Shown here piece by piece: positions 43,801-55,800 of a stretch of DNA of 64,000 nt (positions within the stretch are counted from its first letter, which is position 1; the number at the start of each line of letters is the position of its first letter). The notes beneath the pieces were generated by a model that saw nothing but the letters and a program-made list of their open reading frames with translations, did not search any database and was not told the DNA's origin. Source of the DNA: Siderastrea siderea. Taxonomy: Eukaryota > Cnidaria > Anthozoa > Scleractinia > Rhizangiidae. The stretch covers positions 9,601,152 to 9,665,151 of the forward strand of contig OZ034966.1 in NCBI GenBank assembly GCA_964030785.1, in the 5' to 3' direction. A program made the translations under genes and the position numbers.

Positions 43801-46800
43801 ACCGTTACGGCGACTTTATCATTCCGATGGCTCGGGAGCGAGTAAAACCGACTTGAAAGTGCCACTTAATCAACCGCTCGTCTTGAATTGTGAAGACAGG
43901 AATATCAATATCAAAGCCATGTAGTATAAGTAGGATATTCCCTTGTCATGTGTGCTTTGTCAAATTTGAATTCGATTGAGTCCAGAATTTTTGAGAGATT
44001 TTTAAAATTTAACCGTTTCCAGCGGCATAGTCCCACGCTAAAAAATGTTGAAATTCAGGACCAAAACAAGCACTCTGGTACAGTGGAACCTCGATTTAAC
44101 GAACCTCTATATAACGAAGTCCTCGGTATGACGAACCATATTCTTCAGCCCAGTAATTACAAAATGTATGGAAACAAACCTCGACATAACGAAGTCCTCG
44201 ATATAACGAACCAATTTCCCCAGTCCCATGGCACTTCTTTAAATCGAGGTTTCACTGTATATAGCTTTCGCAGCTGAGACTACACTTGTTGGAATATGCA
44301 ATCTTTCCTCTACGATTTAAGGAAAAAAAATTTTGGGTAAATGAAATGGTAAATTTTGGAAGCGCTTTATCTACACCCTATTTTCCAAGCGAAGACGACC
44401 TTTTGACCTTGACAGGCGGGAAGTAATGAACAGCGTTTTCAAATAACACGCGCTAATTCCATATTTTTTAAAACAAGTATCACAATGTTTGGTACTTACT
44501 AATTAATAGAGCCTCAAATAAAGTCATCAGCCGAAAACAGGACAGGTTTTCGCTAGCAAATACGTTTTTTGGCCAAGGCAAACTTCGGGGTTGTTGGTGA
44601 TTAACATCGGCAAATTTGCATAAATTTGAAACATTTTTCTTTTCACAACAAACTCGCTTTTCTGCCTTCAGTTTTTTTTCGAAAGAGTGGTGAAGAAAAC
44701 CAATAAAGTGGTACCCAACTATTTATAAAGCAAATCGTACCTTACTGACTTTTTCTGATGAAGAAAGGTCGAGATTTCTCCTGGCCGTCAGTGACAACCG
44801 TTGAACATTTCTGGGTGGCCGAGAAAACGCTGCTGTCACGCAATATACACTGGTCTTAACTACAAACCAGAGAGGTCCCATCCTGGCTTTTATCGTGTTA
44901 TTTTGGAGCCACACATACGATCCTCAATTTAAAAGTGTGGACAGTTCACAGAAAGACAAGGCAGCAGAAAAGGCTCAGATGCTATTGAAAGTACTTAACA
45001 ACTTGCAACGTATAGAGCCGGAGAGGGGAGGGGATGAGAGGAAGGGCATATAAAAGCGACGGGATTGATTATCGGACATGTTAAAAGGACCTCCAAAGAT
45101 AAAATGCCTGGATTTTTATTATTATTTTTTAATTGCTATCCTACGGCAGAATCTGTCCGATGTTTTTTCCTGCTCTTGTCTCCTGGAATGCTGTCTGGCT
45201 ACCTGATCTCTGGGCATGGCTCGTTATTTGTTTGTTTGTTTTCTTTGTGTGTGTGTGTCTTTTTTTTTTTGGTCGCTGTTGTATACTCCAATAAGTGCCA
45301 CTTTTCTAAATAGATCGTGCCTTTGATAAATTTAATGCTGATGAAGGTTTTATTTTTAACCATTCTAAACAAAAAAAAGAAAATCCATTATAGGGGTATG
45401 CGGGGCCCCCTTTGCCCTAAAAACATTTCTTGATAAACAAACGTAGATATTCCGGTCCACCCTAATTTTTTTTTTTTTTTTTTGAAAACCTCCGTTTTTA
45501 GTGTTGCCAACACTAGGTAATGGAAAACTGTCTTGCGGGTGTGCTTCAGTGGCTTCCACGATACTGCCGACGACTACATATATGCAAACGGGTGCTATAT
45601 AAATAGTCAGCCAAGAACACTGGCGTATGGTTTGAAAATGCCCTTTCTATAAACAAGCAAGTGAATTAACCGTACAAAACAGCTTTCTATCATCTATGTA
45701 ATCTGGTTACTACCACAAAGTTCCTGTCACACAAAACTGCGGTATACTAATACACACCTTTGCAACTTCTCGGATCGATTGAACTGTAATTCTCTACTAT
45801 CTGCCCTACCAAATAATGCTGCCAATTGGACCTAAATATTTGACGGACCTGAATATTTAACGGACACTTCACTTGGACAGCTGCAGTATTTCTTGCAGGA
45901 TCTCCAGCGGATTCCAAACCTTTCGCTGTGTCGCGGGCATATTGTTAAACCCAAACGAACTTCGTTGGCCTCAAAAATGCCTTTAAAAATTAGAAAAAAC
46001 AAAACAGTTCCGAGCATCGTCAAACGTAAGAATCTGTGCCAAGGTACATTGAGTTTTCCTGTTTTCATTTAGGTCAAAAGGAATATATCCCTTGGACGTA
46101 TTCATCCACCCTAGCTGCCAAATATGTCTCATTGTAACAGGCGGGTATCTTGCCAGAATTTTTAATTTGGGCAGTGCATAACTTTGTTTACCCCTCACTT
46201 ACCTATGGTTGTACCCCAAGATGGAGAGAGGGGTGTTGCGCCCCAGGTGATAACAAATGTGGATACCAGGAGTTATTGCATTATCTCGCTTCAGTAATAC
46301 CGGCAATATTTTCTTGCAACGTGTTGCGCAACAAGAATGCGTTACAAGTTGAGAGTGTTCTCACCTATACACGCAACAAATCTTTATTTTCGAAAAGTAG
46401 AAGCAACTAACTTTCTGCAACCTGAACACGCGACGCGAAGGTGATAATAAGCGCAACATCGTTGCGCTTATTAATGTTTTCCGTATTATTTGGCCTTTAG
46501 GCAAGATTTTACAACTCCTGGTGGTGGCATGTACAGTTGTATCCAAGCTAAAGACCGAGCGCAAAACATTACATATTTCTTGGTGCATCGTACGAACGCG
46601 CGGGGCGTGTGTAGCTTGCGCGGAAAAATCCACGCTTTCGGCACTTCGCGCCAAGCGAGTTAACCTTTTTCGGAAGATTCGTGCCTCCGCGAGTTTTCTT
46701 TTTCTTAATTTCTTATTTGAGGCACAGAAAGAGAGCGAACAGCAAAAATTATTTTGCAGTCTAGAACAATTAGTACCCAAATTTTTCAACAGTACAGTTA

Positions 46801-49800
46801 CCTGCTCTTGGCAGCAAAAGCTTTGCTTCTGAATCTAATGAGGCATCCGACACCTTGCAACTTCTCAGATGTCCCTTGATGTCTTTACTGCATTCCCCAA
46901 TTTTATTATAGGGCTAGAGCTTGTAAATATATAACGCGCACTGTGATTGGCCAATACTCGGGGCCAGATTTTTCCGTAATGCCCACGGGCATTATGAGCG
47001 ATGTTAATGCCCGGCTAGTAAAGTGGAAATATAGAAAATGTAAAAGTACATTTGATTCAAATAGTTGGAATGATTTGAAGCTAAATGAAAAGAGACAGTT
47101 TCTTTGAAATTTTTTACTTTTTCTTGTGCGATATCCCCGGGGGGTACTTCCCAAAGATTTGGGTGGGGGTGTGCGGCACGCTTCTGGAAACCCTTACCCT
47201 ATTTCAGACCAAGATATGTGATTCTTCCCTACCCTATTTCAGACCTGACTTAAAATTTGATACCCTATTTCAGACCAGACCCTAACCCTATTCCGTTTGC
47301 GTAAACAGTTGAGGAGGGCTTCAAATTTCCAACGTTAATCAAACTTTAGTTCTTTGGAGAAGAAAATTAATAAAAAGGTAGCTTCTTGTAAGAACCTTAC
47401 CAGATCCCATATCAGAGTGCACAAACCTCACGCTATTTCAGACCAAAATAGTCAAAATCCATACCCTATTTCAGACCAAAAAGGCTCAAAAACCATACCC
47501 TTTGGCGCCGCACATACCAATATAGCTTATATAAGGGAGTACCCCCCCCCCTGGGGGCACAGACCTCACCCTATTTCAGACCAAAATGGTCAAAATCCAT
47601 ACCCTATTTCAGACCAAAAAGGCTCAAAAACCATACCCTTTGGCACCGCACATACCAATATAGCTTATATAAGGGAGTACCCCCCCCCCCTGGGGGCACA
47701 GACCTCACCCTATTTCGGACCAAAATGGTCAAAATCCATACCCTATTTCAGACCAAAAAGGCTCAAAAACCATATCCATTGGCGCCGCACATACCTATAT
47801 AGCTTATGTAATGGAGTACCGCCCCCCCCCCCCCCCCTTGGGTGCAATATAAATTTCTTGTGTGGAATCAGAAACTGCAGAGTTTTGTATGCTTTCCGGT
47901 AAACTGTTTCATTCATTTCAATCCGCCACGGCTCACTTTTCAAGTAATAAAGTGTTAGGTACAACCATATACTAAACTTCTTCTTATTAAACTCTCGCTA
48001 GCTCGGGACCGTACTGAGAGAATATTACCCTCAGTCTTTCTTGTATGACCTCGGGCATGGTAGCTTATGAGGTTTGACAGACTGGTGGCGATCCAAACAG
48101 TTCAACCCACGTGCAAGATTTGTGTCGGGATATTTTGACACGAGGCATGTTTGTTACATTATGATTGTGGAAGTACTTCGCAACTGCAGGCATAATGACC
48201 GGTAACTTTATTTGGCTCTTATTTTTCTTTGGTTAAGAGAGATAAGAGAGATAATTTCACATTCTACAGTACGAATTCTATAAAGACTGGTTTGTATTTT
48301 AATTGCATTAGAAGCAAAGTCTTAGACATCTCTTTTGTTTCCGTCCATTCCCGCATATTGGAGATTCGATTCGCTGTTTACGATAACTGCTGACAGCTGT
48401 GTGCATTTTTCCTGGCCACGTGGTTTTGTAATCTAAGACCGCTGTGTATTGCGTGACAGTACATCCATCATTTACCCAAAAATGTTCGACGGTTGGTCTC
48501 GACGGTTGTCATCAGTGTCATGGGCGGCTAGTAGAAATCTCGTCATTTCTTCACAGAAAATGGTTATTAAGGTACGATTTGCTACATAGATAGTTAGGTA
48601 ATGCTTTATTGGGTTACGTTGGTATTTTTACCTTAGAAACAATGAAGGTAAAAAACGAGTTTTCTGTGAAAAACAAATGTTTCAAATTTATGCAAATTTG
48701 CCGATGTTAATCACTAACAACCAAAGTTATAGGTCAAAGGGTCGTCTTCGTAGACGAAAGATTGCTTATTCCAACAAGTGTAGTCTCAGCTGCGAAAGCC
48801 ATATACCAGAGTGCTTTTTTTGGTCCTGAATTTCAACATTTTTTAGCGTGCAACTATGCCGCTCGAAACGGTTAAATTTTAAAAATCTCTCAAAAATTCT
48901 GGTCTCGATCGAATTTAAATTTGACAAAGCAAACATGACAAGGGAATATCCTACTTATACTACATGGCTTTGATATTGATATTCCTGTCTTCACAATTCA
49001 AGACGAGCGGTTGTTTTAAGTGACACTTTCAAGTCGTTTTTACTCGCTCCCGAGCCATCGGAATGATAAAGTCGTCGCAACGGTAAAATATCGACCGAAA
49101 TAAGCTGAAACTTACATTTATATAAATGGTTTGGGAAGACCTTTATTGTGACAAAGTTTGGCAATTTTCGATTTTCTATCTTGCATGGTCCTAGGTGAAA
49201 GTTACACATAGCCGCTCTTAAGAGTCGTTGTCAGAGAAAACCGTGCAAAATCCAAGAAACCTTAAAGGAAGGGGGTCAGCAAAAATACTTCATACTAACA
49301 CTACTGGTAGTTTAGGTGGACTAATGGACAAACATACTAGAGATAGCTCTTTGTCTGCTCTGGTGTTAGAAATACAAGCATCACTTTCTGTGACCCCCGT
49401 GGGCGCCATTTCTACACCTAAATTTGGCCAAGTTTCGTAAGTCTCTGAAAACCTTTAAATTAAATGGATGAAGTTCACATCTTATGTGTGGTACAAACCA
49501 TCATAGAAGAGGTTGCTCAAACCCTGATAAGCGGAATAAAACCACTTCTTATTGAACAGCTTTACGTTTTTAGACACATAAATTTCGTATCTGCGAAAAA
49601 GCACGAAATAGGCCATTTTTGAGTTGATCTAGAACACACAACTATAACTGCAGAAAATTGTCCATAGCTAAATGACACTCTCCGACCTTCCCTCTATCAA
49701 AATCAAAAATAATCTTTTTGGGTCATTGAAATAGCAAGATGCTGGAGTACTTTGGCCACAGATACTTCAGAGCACTCGGCGTCCCTTATTCTAGGTTCTG

Positions 49801-52800
49801 CAGAGTCGCGCTACTCCTATGCCCTCCGGCTTCCGGGGATGGGGGCGGGGGGGGGGGGGGAGAAAGGGTCTTTTGACCGATGTTTGGGTGTAGGGGTGAC
49901 GCTGCGGGTTCGACACCCTGGCCCTGTTTAAAAACGAAATGGAATGTCGATCGTGCTGACCATACGTATATACCAGGTTGGGGAAGATGCGCATAAAATA
50001 ATTTACCATGTTTAGGGACAGAGATCAAAACCATATCCTCTCCAGCGGCACACCCCAGTATAGACCACATTAGGCAGTAACCCTCCCTTCCGACGATAGC
50101 ACGATGTGATTATTGAACGTCCCCTGATGTAATCTTCCTTGGCAGCAGTTTGAGCGAGCGAGACGCGGAAGCCACGCGGGCCCATGTGAGAACTCGCCCA
50201 CATGATACCCTTTCTCGCTTTGCTATTTGGTTTTTGCGTCATGAGGTTGGAAGCCTAGAGTTCAAAGTATATTTATCTTTGATTTTTGGTTATTTAGGCA
50301 TTTTTTCAGTAGAAGAGTCTAAGCTTTCAACCCCATGACGCAAAAACCAAAAAGGGGCTAGCTAAAATGGAAACAGTAAACTTTGCATGGACCACCGTAA
50401 CAAAATAAAAGTACCGGATCCTGTAGTAAAGGATCTAACCAGCGAAAAATTGAATCAGCATTGCTTTTTTATCGTACTTAGGTAAAATGGCAAAGCAAGA
50501 GAAGGCATCCTGTGGGCGAGTTCTCGCATCGGCCTGCGTGGCTTCCGCGTCTCGCTCGTTCGAACTACTACCAAGGAAGATTGCATTGAAGTTCAATTTT
50601 CGGCGTCTGAAATTACATCGTGCTATCGTCATGCTAAACACGGCACCACCACCCGCCTCCCCCCGCCCGGAAGGGAGGGTTACTCCCTTATGTGGACTAT
50701 ACTGGGGTTTGCCGCTAGACATGATACGGTTTTTGGTCTCTGTCCCTAAGCATGGTATATAATTTTATGCCCGTCTTCCCCAACCGGGTATGGTCAGTAC
50801 GATCGACATTCCATTTCGTTTTTCTGTCCTAAACAGGGCCAGGGTGTCAAACCCGCAGTGTCACCCCTACACCCAAACATTGGTCAAAATAAAATAAATA
50901 AAACACTTTATTTCAGTAGGGTGCATAATTACAGTCAAACTGTAGTCTCCCTTATGGCCCCACGTCCAGGTCGAATTGGAATTTGGAAATGTTGGTTTTT
51001 ATGGAGGGAGGAAAACCGGAGTACCCGGGGAAAAACCCTCGGAGCAAGGACGAGAACGTCCCGCGGGCATGGGAGTGGCGCGACTCTGCAGAACCTAGAT
51101 AAGCTGAATGCCATGAAGTATCTGTGGCCAAAATTATGGAACACAGTAATTCCAGAACAAAATGCAATAACATTACCTGCTCGGGCTAACAATAACATGA
51201 ATTCACTGTCAACCGCTTTATCTGCACTTAGTCCGTACAACTGAAGATGACGCGAGATGTGTCTCGTGCATTCTTTAAGGGAAACAACTTCAACGTGGCC
51301 TCGGTAACAACTGCTTAATCCACAGACAGTAACCCACTCCAGAAGAGTGGAAAAACTACGCGACGCCATATATCAGTACTTACACACTGTGAATGTATCT
51401 TACTGCAATATTTATTTTATTTCATGAGCTGTAATTAAATTAGTAGTAAAATTACAACAGCACGTACATTGCGAAATTACCACGCTTAATAGAGAGAGTC
51501 GTGGCTGTAAAAACTCCTTTGTGGAGCTTGTGCTAACATGTAATCCAACAAAGCACTAGCTATCTGTTGCAAGTTTTTTTTCTTTTTAACTTTCCACCAA
51601 GTTTTTATCTCAAATCACATAATATAACAAAAATCGAATACGTGACTCTGTCTGTTAGTGTGCTGTGACACGTGCGGGTCAGTGCAGAGGTCACCTGTCT
51701 TTCCGCGTATTCCTCTAGGCGATTAGTTTAAAATATCTTCGCTCAATCAGGAAACTGAAAATTCGTTTGTTTACAGTTTGGAATGTTTTTCTGTTGCATT
51801 GTTGCGTTTTCGGTTGGCAAGGTAGGGGGCAAAGTACGTCGTTTCTCTGTGTTTTCGATGTTATCTTGGTTAAGTTGAATGAGTGGATTCCTGTCTTGTT
51901 GAAATGCCGTTAAAAATCTGCTTTGTTTTAACATAAGACTCAGCAAGACTCAAGAAAGCAGACCTTTCTTTCAAAGATCAAGAAAAACATTGTGCGTGCA
52001 TGCGTAACTAATACTGAGCCCATCTTAAACGACCGAAATGTAATTGTTAGCAGTATTCCAGGAATTAAATCTGTAATTTGCATATAATTCTACCCGCTCA
52101 GATTACTAAACAGTAAAAATTTACTGACGGGGAAGTATTTGATTCCCAAAGCTGTAACTTTCCTGGTTAAAAGTACAATGACAGAGCTTTCTTTCTGTGT
52201 ACTCTTAATCATTGAACGATACATACCAGATGCCGTTTTAAGTGGCCGAAGTTGGCCTTCATTTTACCTTGTGATAAACAAGGTTAAGAGCGGCTCGATA
52301 AAAACGCCGCTTGAAAATGTTCGAAACCAAACATTGGCAAATTTATAACACAGTTTTAAAGTAGAAAGGTTAAATAATGTTCGTGGTTTTTTTTCGTTTT
52401 CAAAGAATCTTTTTTACGCTCTCACCGGCTTCTTAAAGTTGAGTGAGAATTTGAGCCGTTTAGAGACCCTAAAATCGCCATCTTATGCATTTTTCGAACT
52501 TTTTAAATTTTCGTCCGTTAAATAACTCGTTGGAACTTTGGATTATTTTTTCTTGAATTAGCTTACCCAAAGGGATGTTTTGGCAAAATAAAGAAAATTC
52601 GATTTTTTGTGAGTGTCTTTCGATTCTCGATATTCTCAGAAAATGGCTCTTAATTATCTTCGAAATATTTTTCCTTAAGTTTATAATTTCACGACTTACC
52701 GCACGTTAAACAGATATTTAATATCACGCGAAATTAGATTTATATTCATTGTCTTAATAGGCTTTATTAGTAGCAGGCACATTATTTTATCACTCACAAA

Positions 52801-55800
52801 TTTTAACCTCAATGGTAATTCATAGTGCAACATGAAGAGAGCTTGGTCGTTTCACTATTGTATGAAAATCCATAAATAGACGCATAACTTGCGCACTGTA
52901 AAATTAAAATGCTTCTTTTGAAGGAAAAAAGTGAATTGAAGTTTTTTAAAAGGGCGGAGTACTTTAAGCCAGGATTTAACGACAATGTATAGCGGGAAAT
53001 AATTACACCTTACGACAACCATTTTGAATGTATTAGAGAAACTAAATATAAGGTGAATGGCGACGTGCTCTTCTGCAGAAAAAAATATTTAACAAAAGAC
53101 CGCCGCGGCAAAATTAGGCCACCATTAAGTTTGTTTGTTCCAGCGATGGAAAGAAAATTTCTCAGACCTCGGTGGAAAGGAAACGAGAGAAAGAAAATTT
53201 TACACGAGGGAAAGGAAATTCCTTTGACCTCGGGGAGAAGGGGGTGGTTGGATTCAATCCCGTGTTATATTTAACAATTATTCGCCGAAGGCTAAGTAAC
53301 TATTGACGATTATTTACCGAGCCGAAGGCGAGGTACCCTGCGAGCAGAGGCCCTTCGATCTTCCGAGATAAGTCGGGAAGAGGAAGGGACCTCTGCCAGC
53401 CGCCTCGACATTCTCATCCACCGAAACGGATGAAACAGTCCGGTTTGAAACCAGTTTTTCCAGTTTTTAAGGAGTGCGCATGTGCTTTGTTAGAAATTGC
53501 TGACTAAATGCGCGGCCACGGTAAGTTCGGTACGCTCGTGAAGTTCACAACAGCGGACGTTTCTCTTTCGTAGGATGTCTTAAAGCCGTGAAAAGTGCAC
53601 TGGGAAGAGTGAATACTCATGGAATAAGCAATCTCACACAACACCAGTCGAAGGCCTTGCTTAATTTTCTGTGTGGTAAAGATTCTTTTGTCTGTTTGCC
53701 AACCGGCCATGGCAATCGCTAATTTACCAACCGGAACAAAAGAATCTGGGTTGCGGTTGCTTTCGGACCAAAAATTTTACTTCTGGTTTGAGCGGGAATC
53801 GATGCGAAGGGCTACGCGAATGTGTAGTTCAACGCGCTTTTTTATGGCGAAATGACATTTATTTTGGTCAACGGAGAGACAAGCAAACGGCAAGAGAAAC
53901 AATTATTTGCCGACTGGCGGCCGGTAATTTTGAAGACGAAACGGTCTCAGTACAAAATATAATTTACCGCATGACGGCCGAGAAGTTTGAATACGAAACA
54001 AACTCGACACAAATGCGTTTTGTTTAATGAAAGCCGCGAATGTTGAGGACGAAAGAGACTCAACACGAAAATACTTCTGAATGACAGGGACAAAAAGAGA
54101 GACAAAATAAAATAAATCTCGAAGACCAAGATTTCTATGCGAGACTTCGTGACCCGCTATTAAATTGGAAATCACTGGACTGTAACATCACGTTGACAGT
54201 CGACAAATCGCAGTTTCTTGATCAGCTAAATATTTCGAGGCTGATAAGTTTTCAACCTGTGACATAAATTCGAACAAAATTATTCTCAGCCTTACGATTT
54301 AATTAAAACTTTCCTCAACTCTCTTGTATTACGACCGAAGTCTGAATAGTTTGTTGTGGAAGCGGCTGTCATTCAGTAAACATGTTAATTGAAGCGAGGC
54401 CGACAAGGCTCGGTTACATTTAAATTTAGCGCATGCTCGAGGCGGCTGGCAGAGGTCCATTCCTCTTCCCGACTTATCTAGGAAGATCGAAGGGCATCTG
54501 CTCGCAGGGTAAAGGCGAGGTAAATATTTGCCAATATTTACTGAGCCTGAGGCGAATAATTATTTTAGTATAATTTTGAGATGTGGAAATCAAAAAGTAA
54601 AAAACAAACCGAGCTAAAACTTGACAAACAACACACACAAAAAAGTAACAGCTTAGCAGCCGCACCTTGAAATGTTATATTCACTGGGTAGCGCTTTGAA
54701 TATAGCATTAAAATTATACTAAATAACCAGTACTATTTGGGGCGTGTGTGTGCCAACCTTGATTTTCTCGTCGTAATGTGTTTGTTTTAAATACGTTCCA
54801 ACAGATACAGATGAATGCATAGAAGGTATTCACAACTGTGACTCGATCTGTGTGAACACAGTTGGAGGTTACGAATGCTCCTGTCCTCTAAACACAGTCT
54901 GGGATGGGATCAACGCATGCTTCGGTAAACTAGTTAATACAGCTGATTATTGATGAATTTATCTGAAGCTTTCTAAAGGTTTTTATCACTTCGTGCATGT
55001 TATTTTTTTAAGAGAATCTCCTTGTTCGTGTCTATAAAAGTACCGGCAGGCCGTCACGGCCAACCCTGCCAAGATGGGCTGTCTCAGGCTTATAGTATCT
55101 TTCTTTAGTAAATTCTCAATCTTAGAGAGAAGTCGCAGAGAAGTTATTTTAAAATGTATATTTCTGCTTTTTGTCATGTAAGGAAAATAATATGCCATGT
55201 CCTGAGTGGCAACTTTCAAAAATTTTTCCTCTCGAACGAATTTTTGTAAAAAAATATACCAAAAATTTTCAAGCACGAGATTAAAAGGAGTGGCGACGAA
55301 CTCTCTTGCTGATCAAAACAGTTTAATTAAGGACGGCCATGACAAATGCGTTGAGATAATATCGGAGGCCAAATTTGTTTTTCAACAAGGGATTGCAAAT
55401 TTCTCTCAAATCAGTGGAAAGGAAAAAAGAGAAAGAAATTTTTCAAGACTTTTTTTACGGAAAGTGAAAATTCCTTAGCCTCGGTGGTATCCAATCGCTA
55501 GACTTTGTCAAAAGTTCTTCGCTTCTCATTTCCGGTTCCGGTGGTGTGGGCCGGTCTGTGCGGTTTTTTCCTTTTTTTTGGTGGGGGGGGGGGGGGGGGT
55601 CGTGCTTCCCAAAAAAATTCTGAGCTCGACTGTAGGGCAAGTCTGTCCAATCCCATGTTGTATAATCAGCGATAGACGCCGCAACATTTCGTGCATCCTT
55701 CACGTGTGTACCGACACTGTACGCAATTTATTTCCTTACGTCAAAAACGGGTATGAAACGTCTATCCTTACGTCTATAAACAGGTATGGCGAGCCGTCAG

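Larger units (their letters stand above)
43656..49217. mobile_element. 5.6-kb element (or inverted duplication) with very long terminal arms
   Basis: The left end gagcggctatccgtaactttc and the right end (inverse gagcggctatgtgtaactttc) lie next to TTAA at 43652-43655 and 49218-49221. Inverted similarity runs inward over about 1.2 kb on the left and 0.83 kb on the right. Landmarks include gatggctcgggagcgagtaaa, agtataagtaggatattccc and aacatcggcaaatttgcata. TTAA flanks suggest a Kolobok/piggyBac-type non-autonomous element, though ctTAAg is part of the repeat itself, so this is inference. No transposase is seen in the middle. Confidence 0.7.

Noticed and set aside
46361..46832. Overlapping 100-140 codon frames on both strands
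   Set aside because: No domain, splice signals or codon pattern; they lie in the non-coding middle of an inverted-repeat element.
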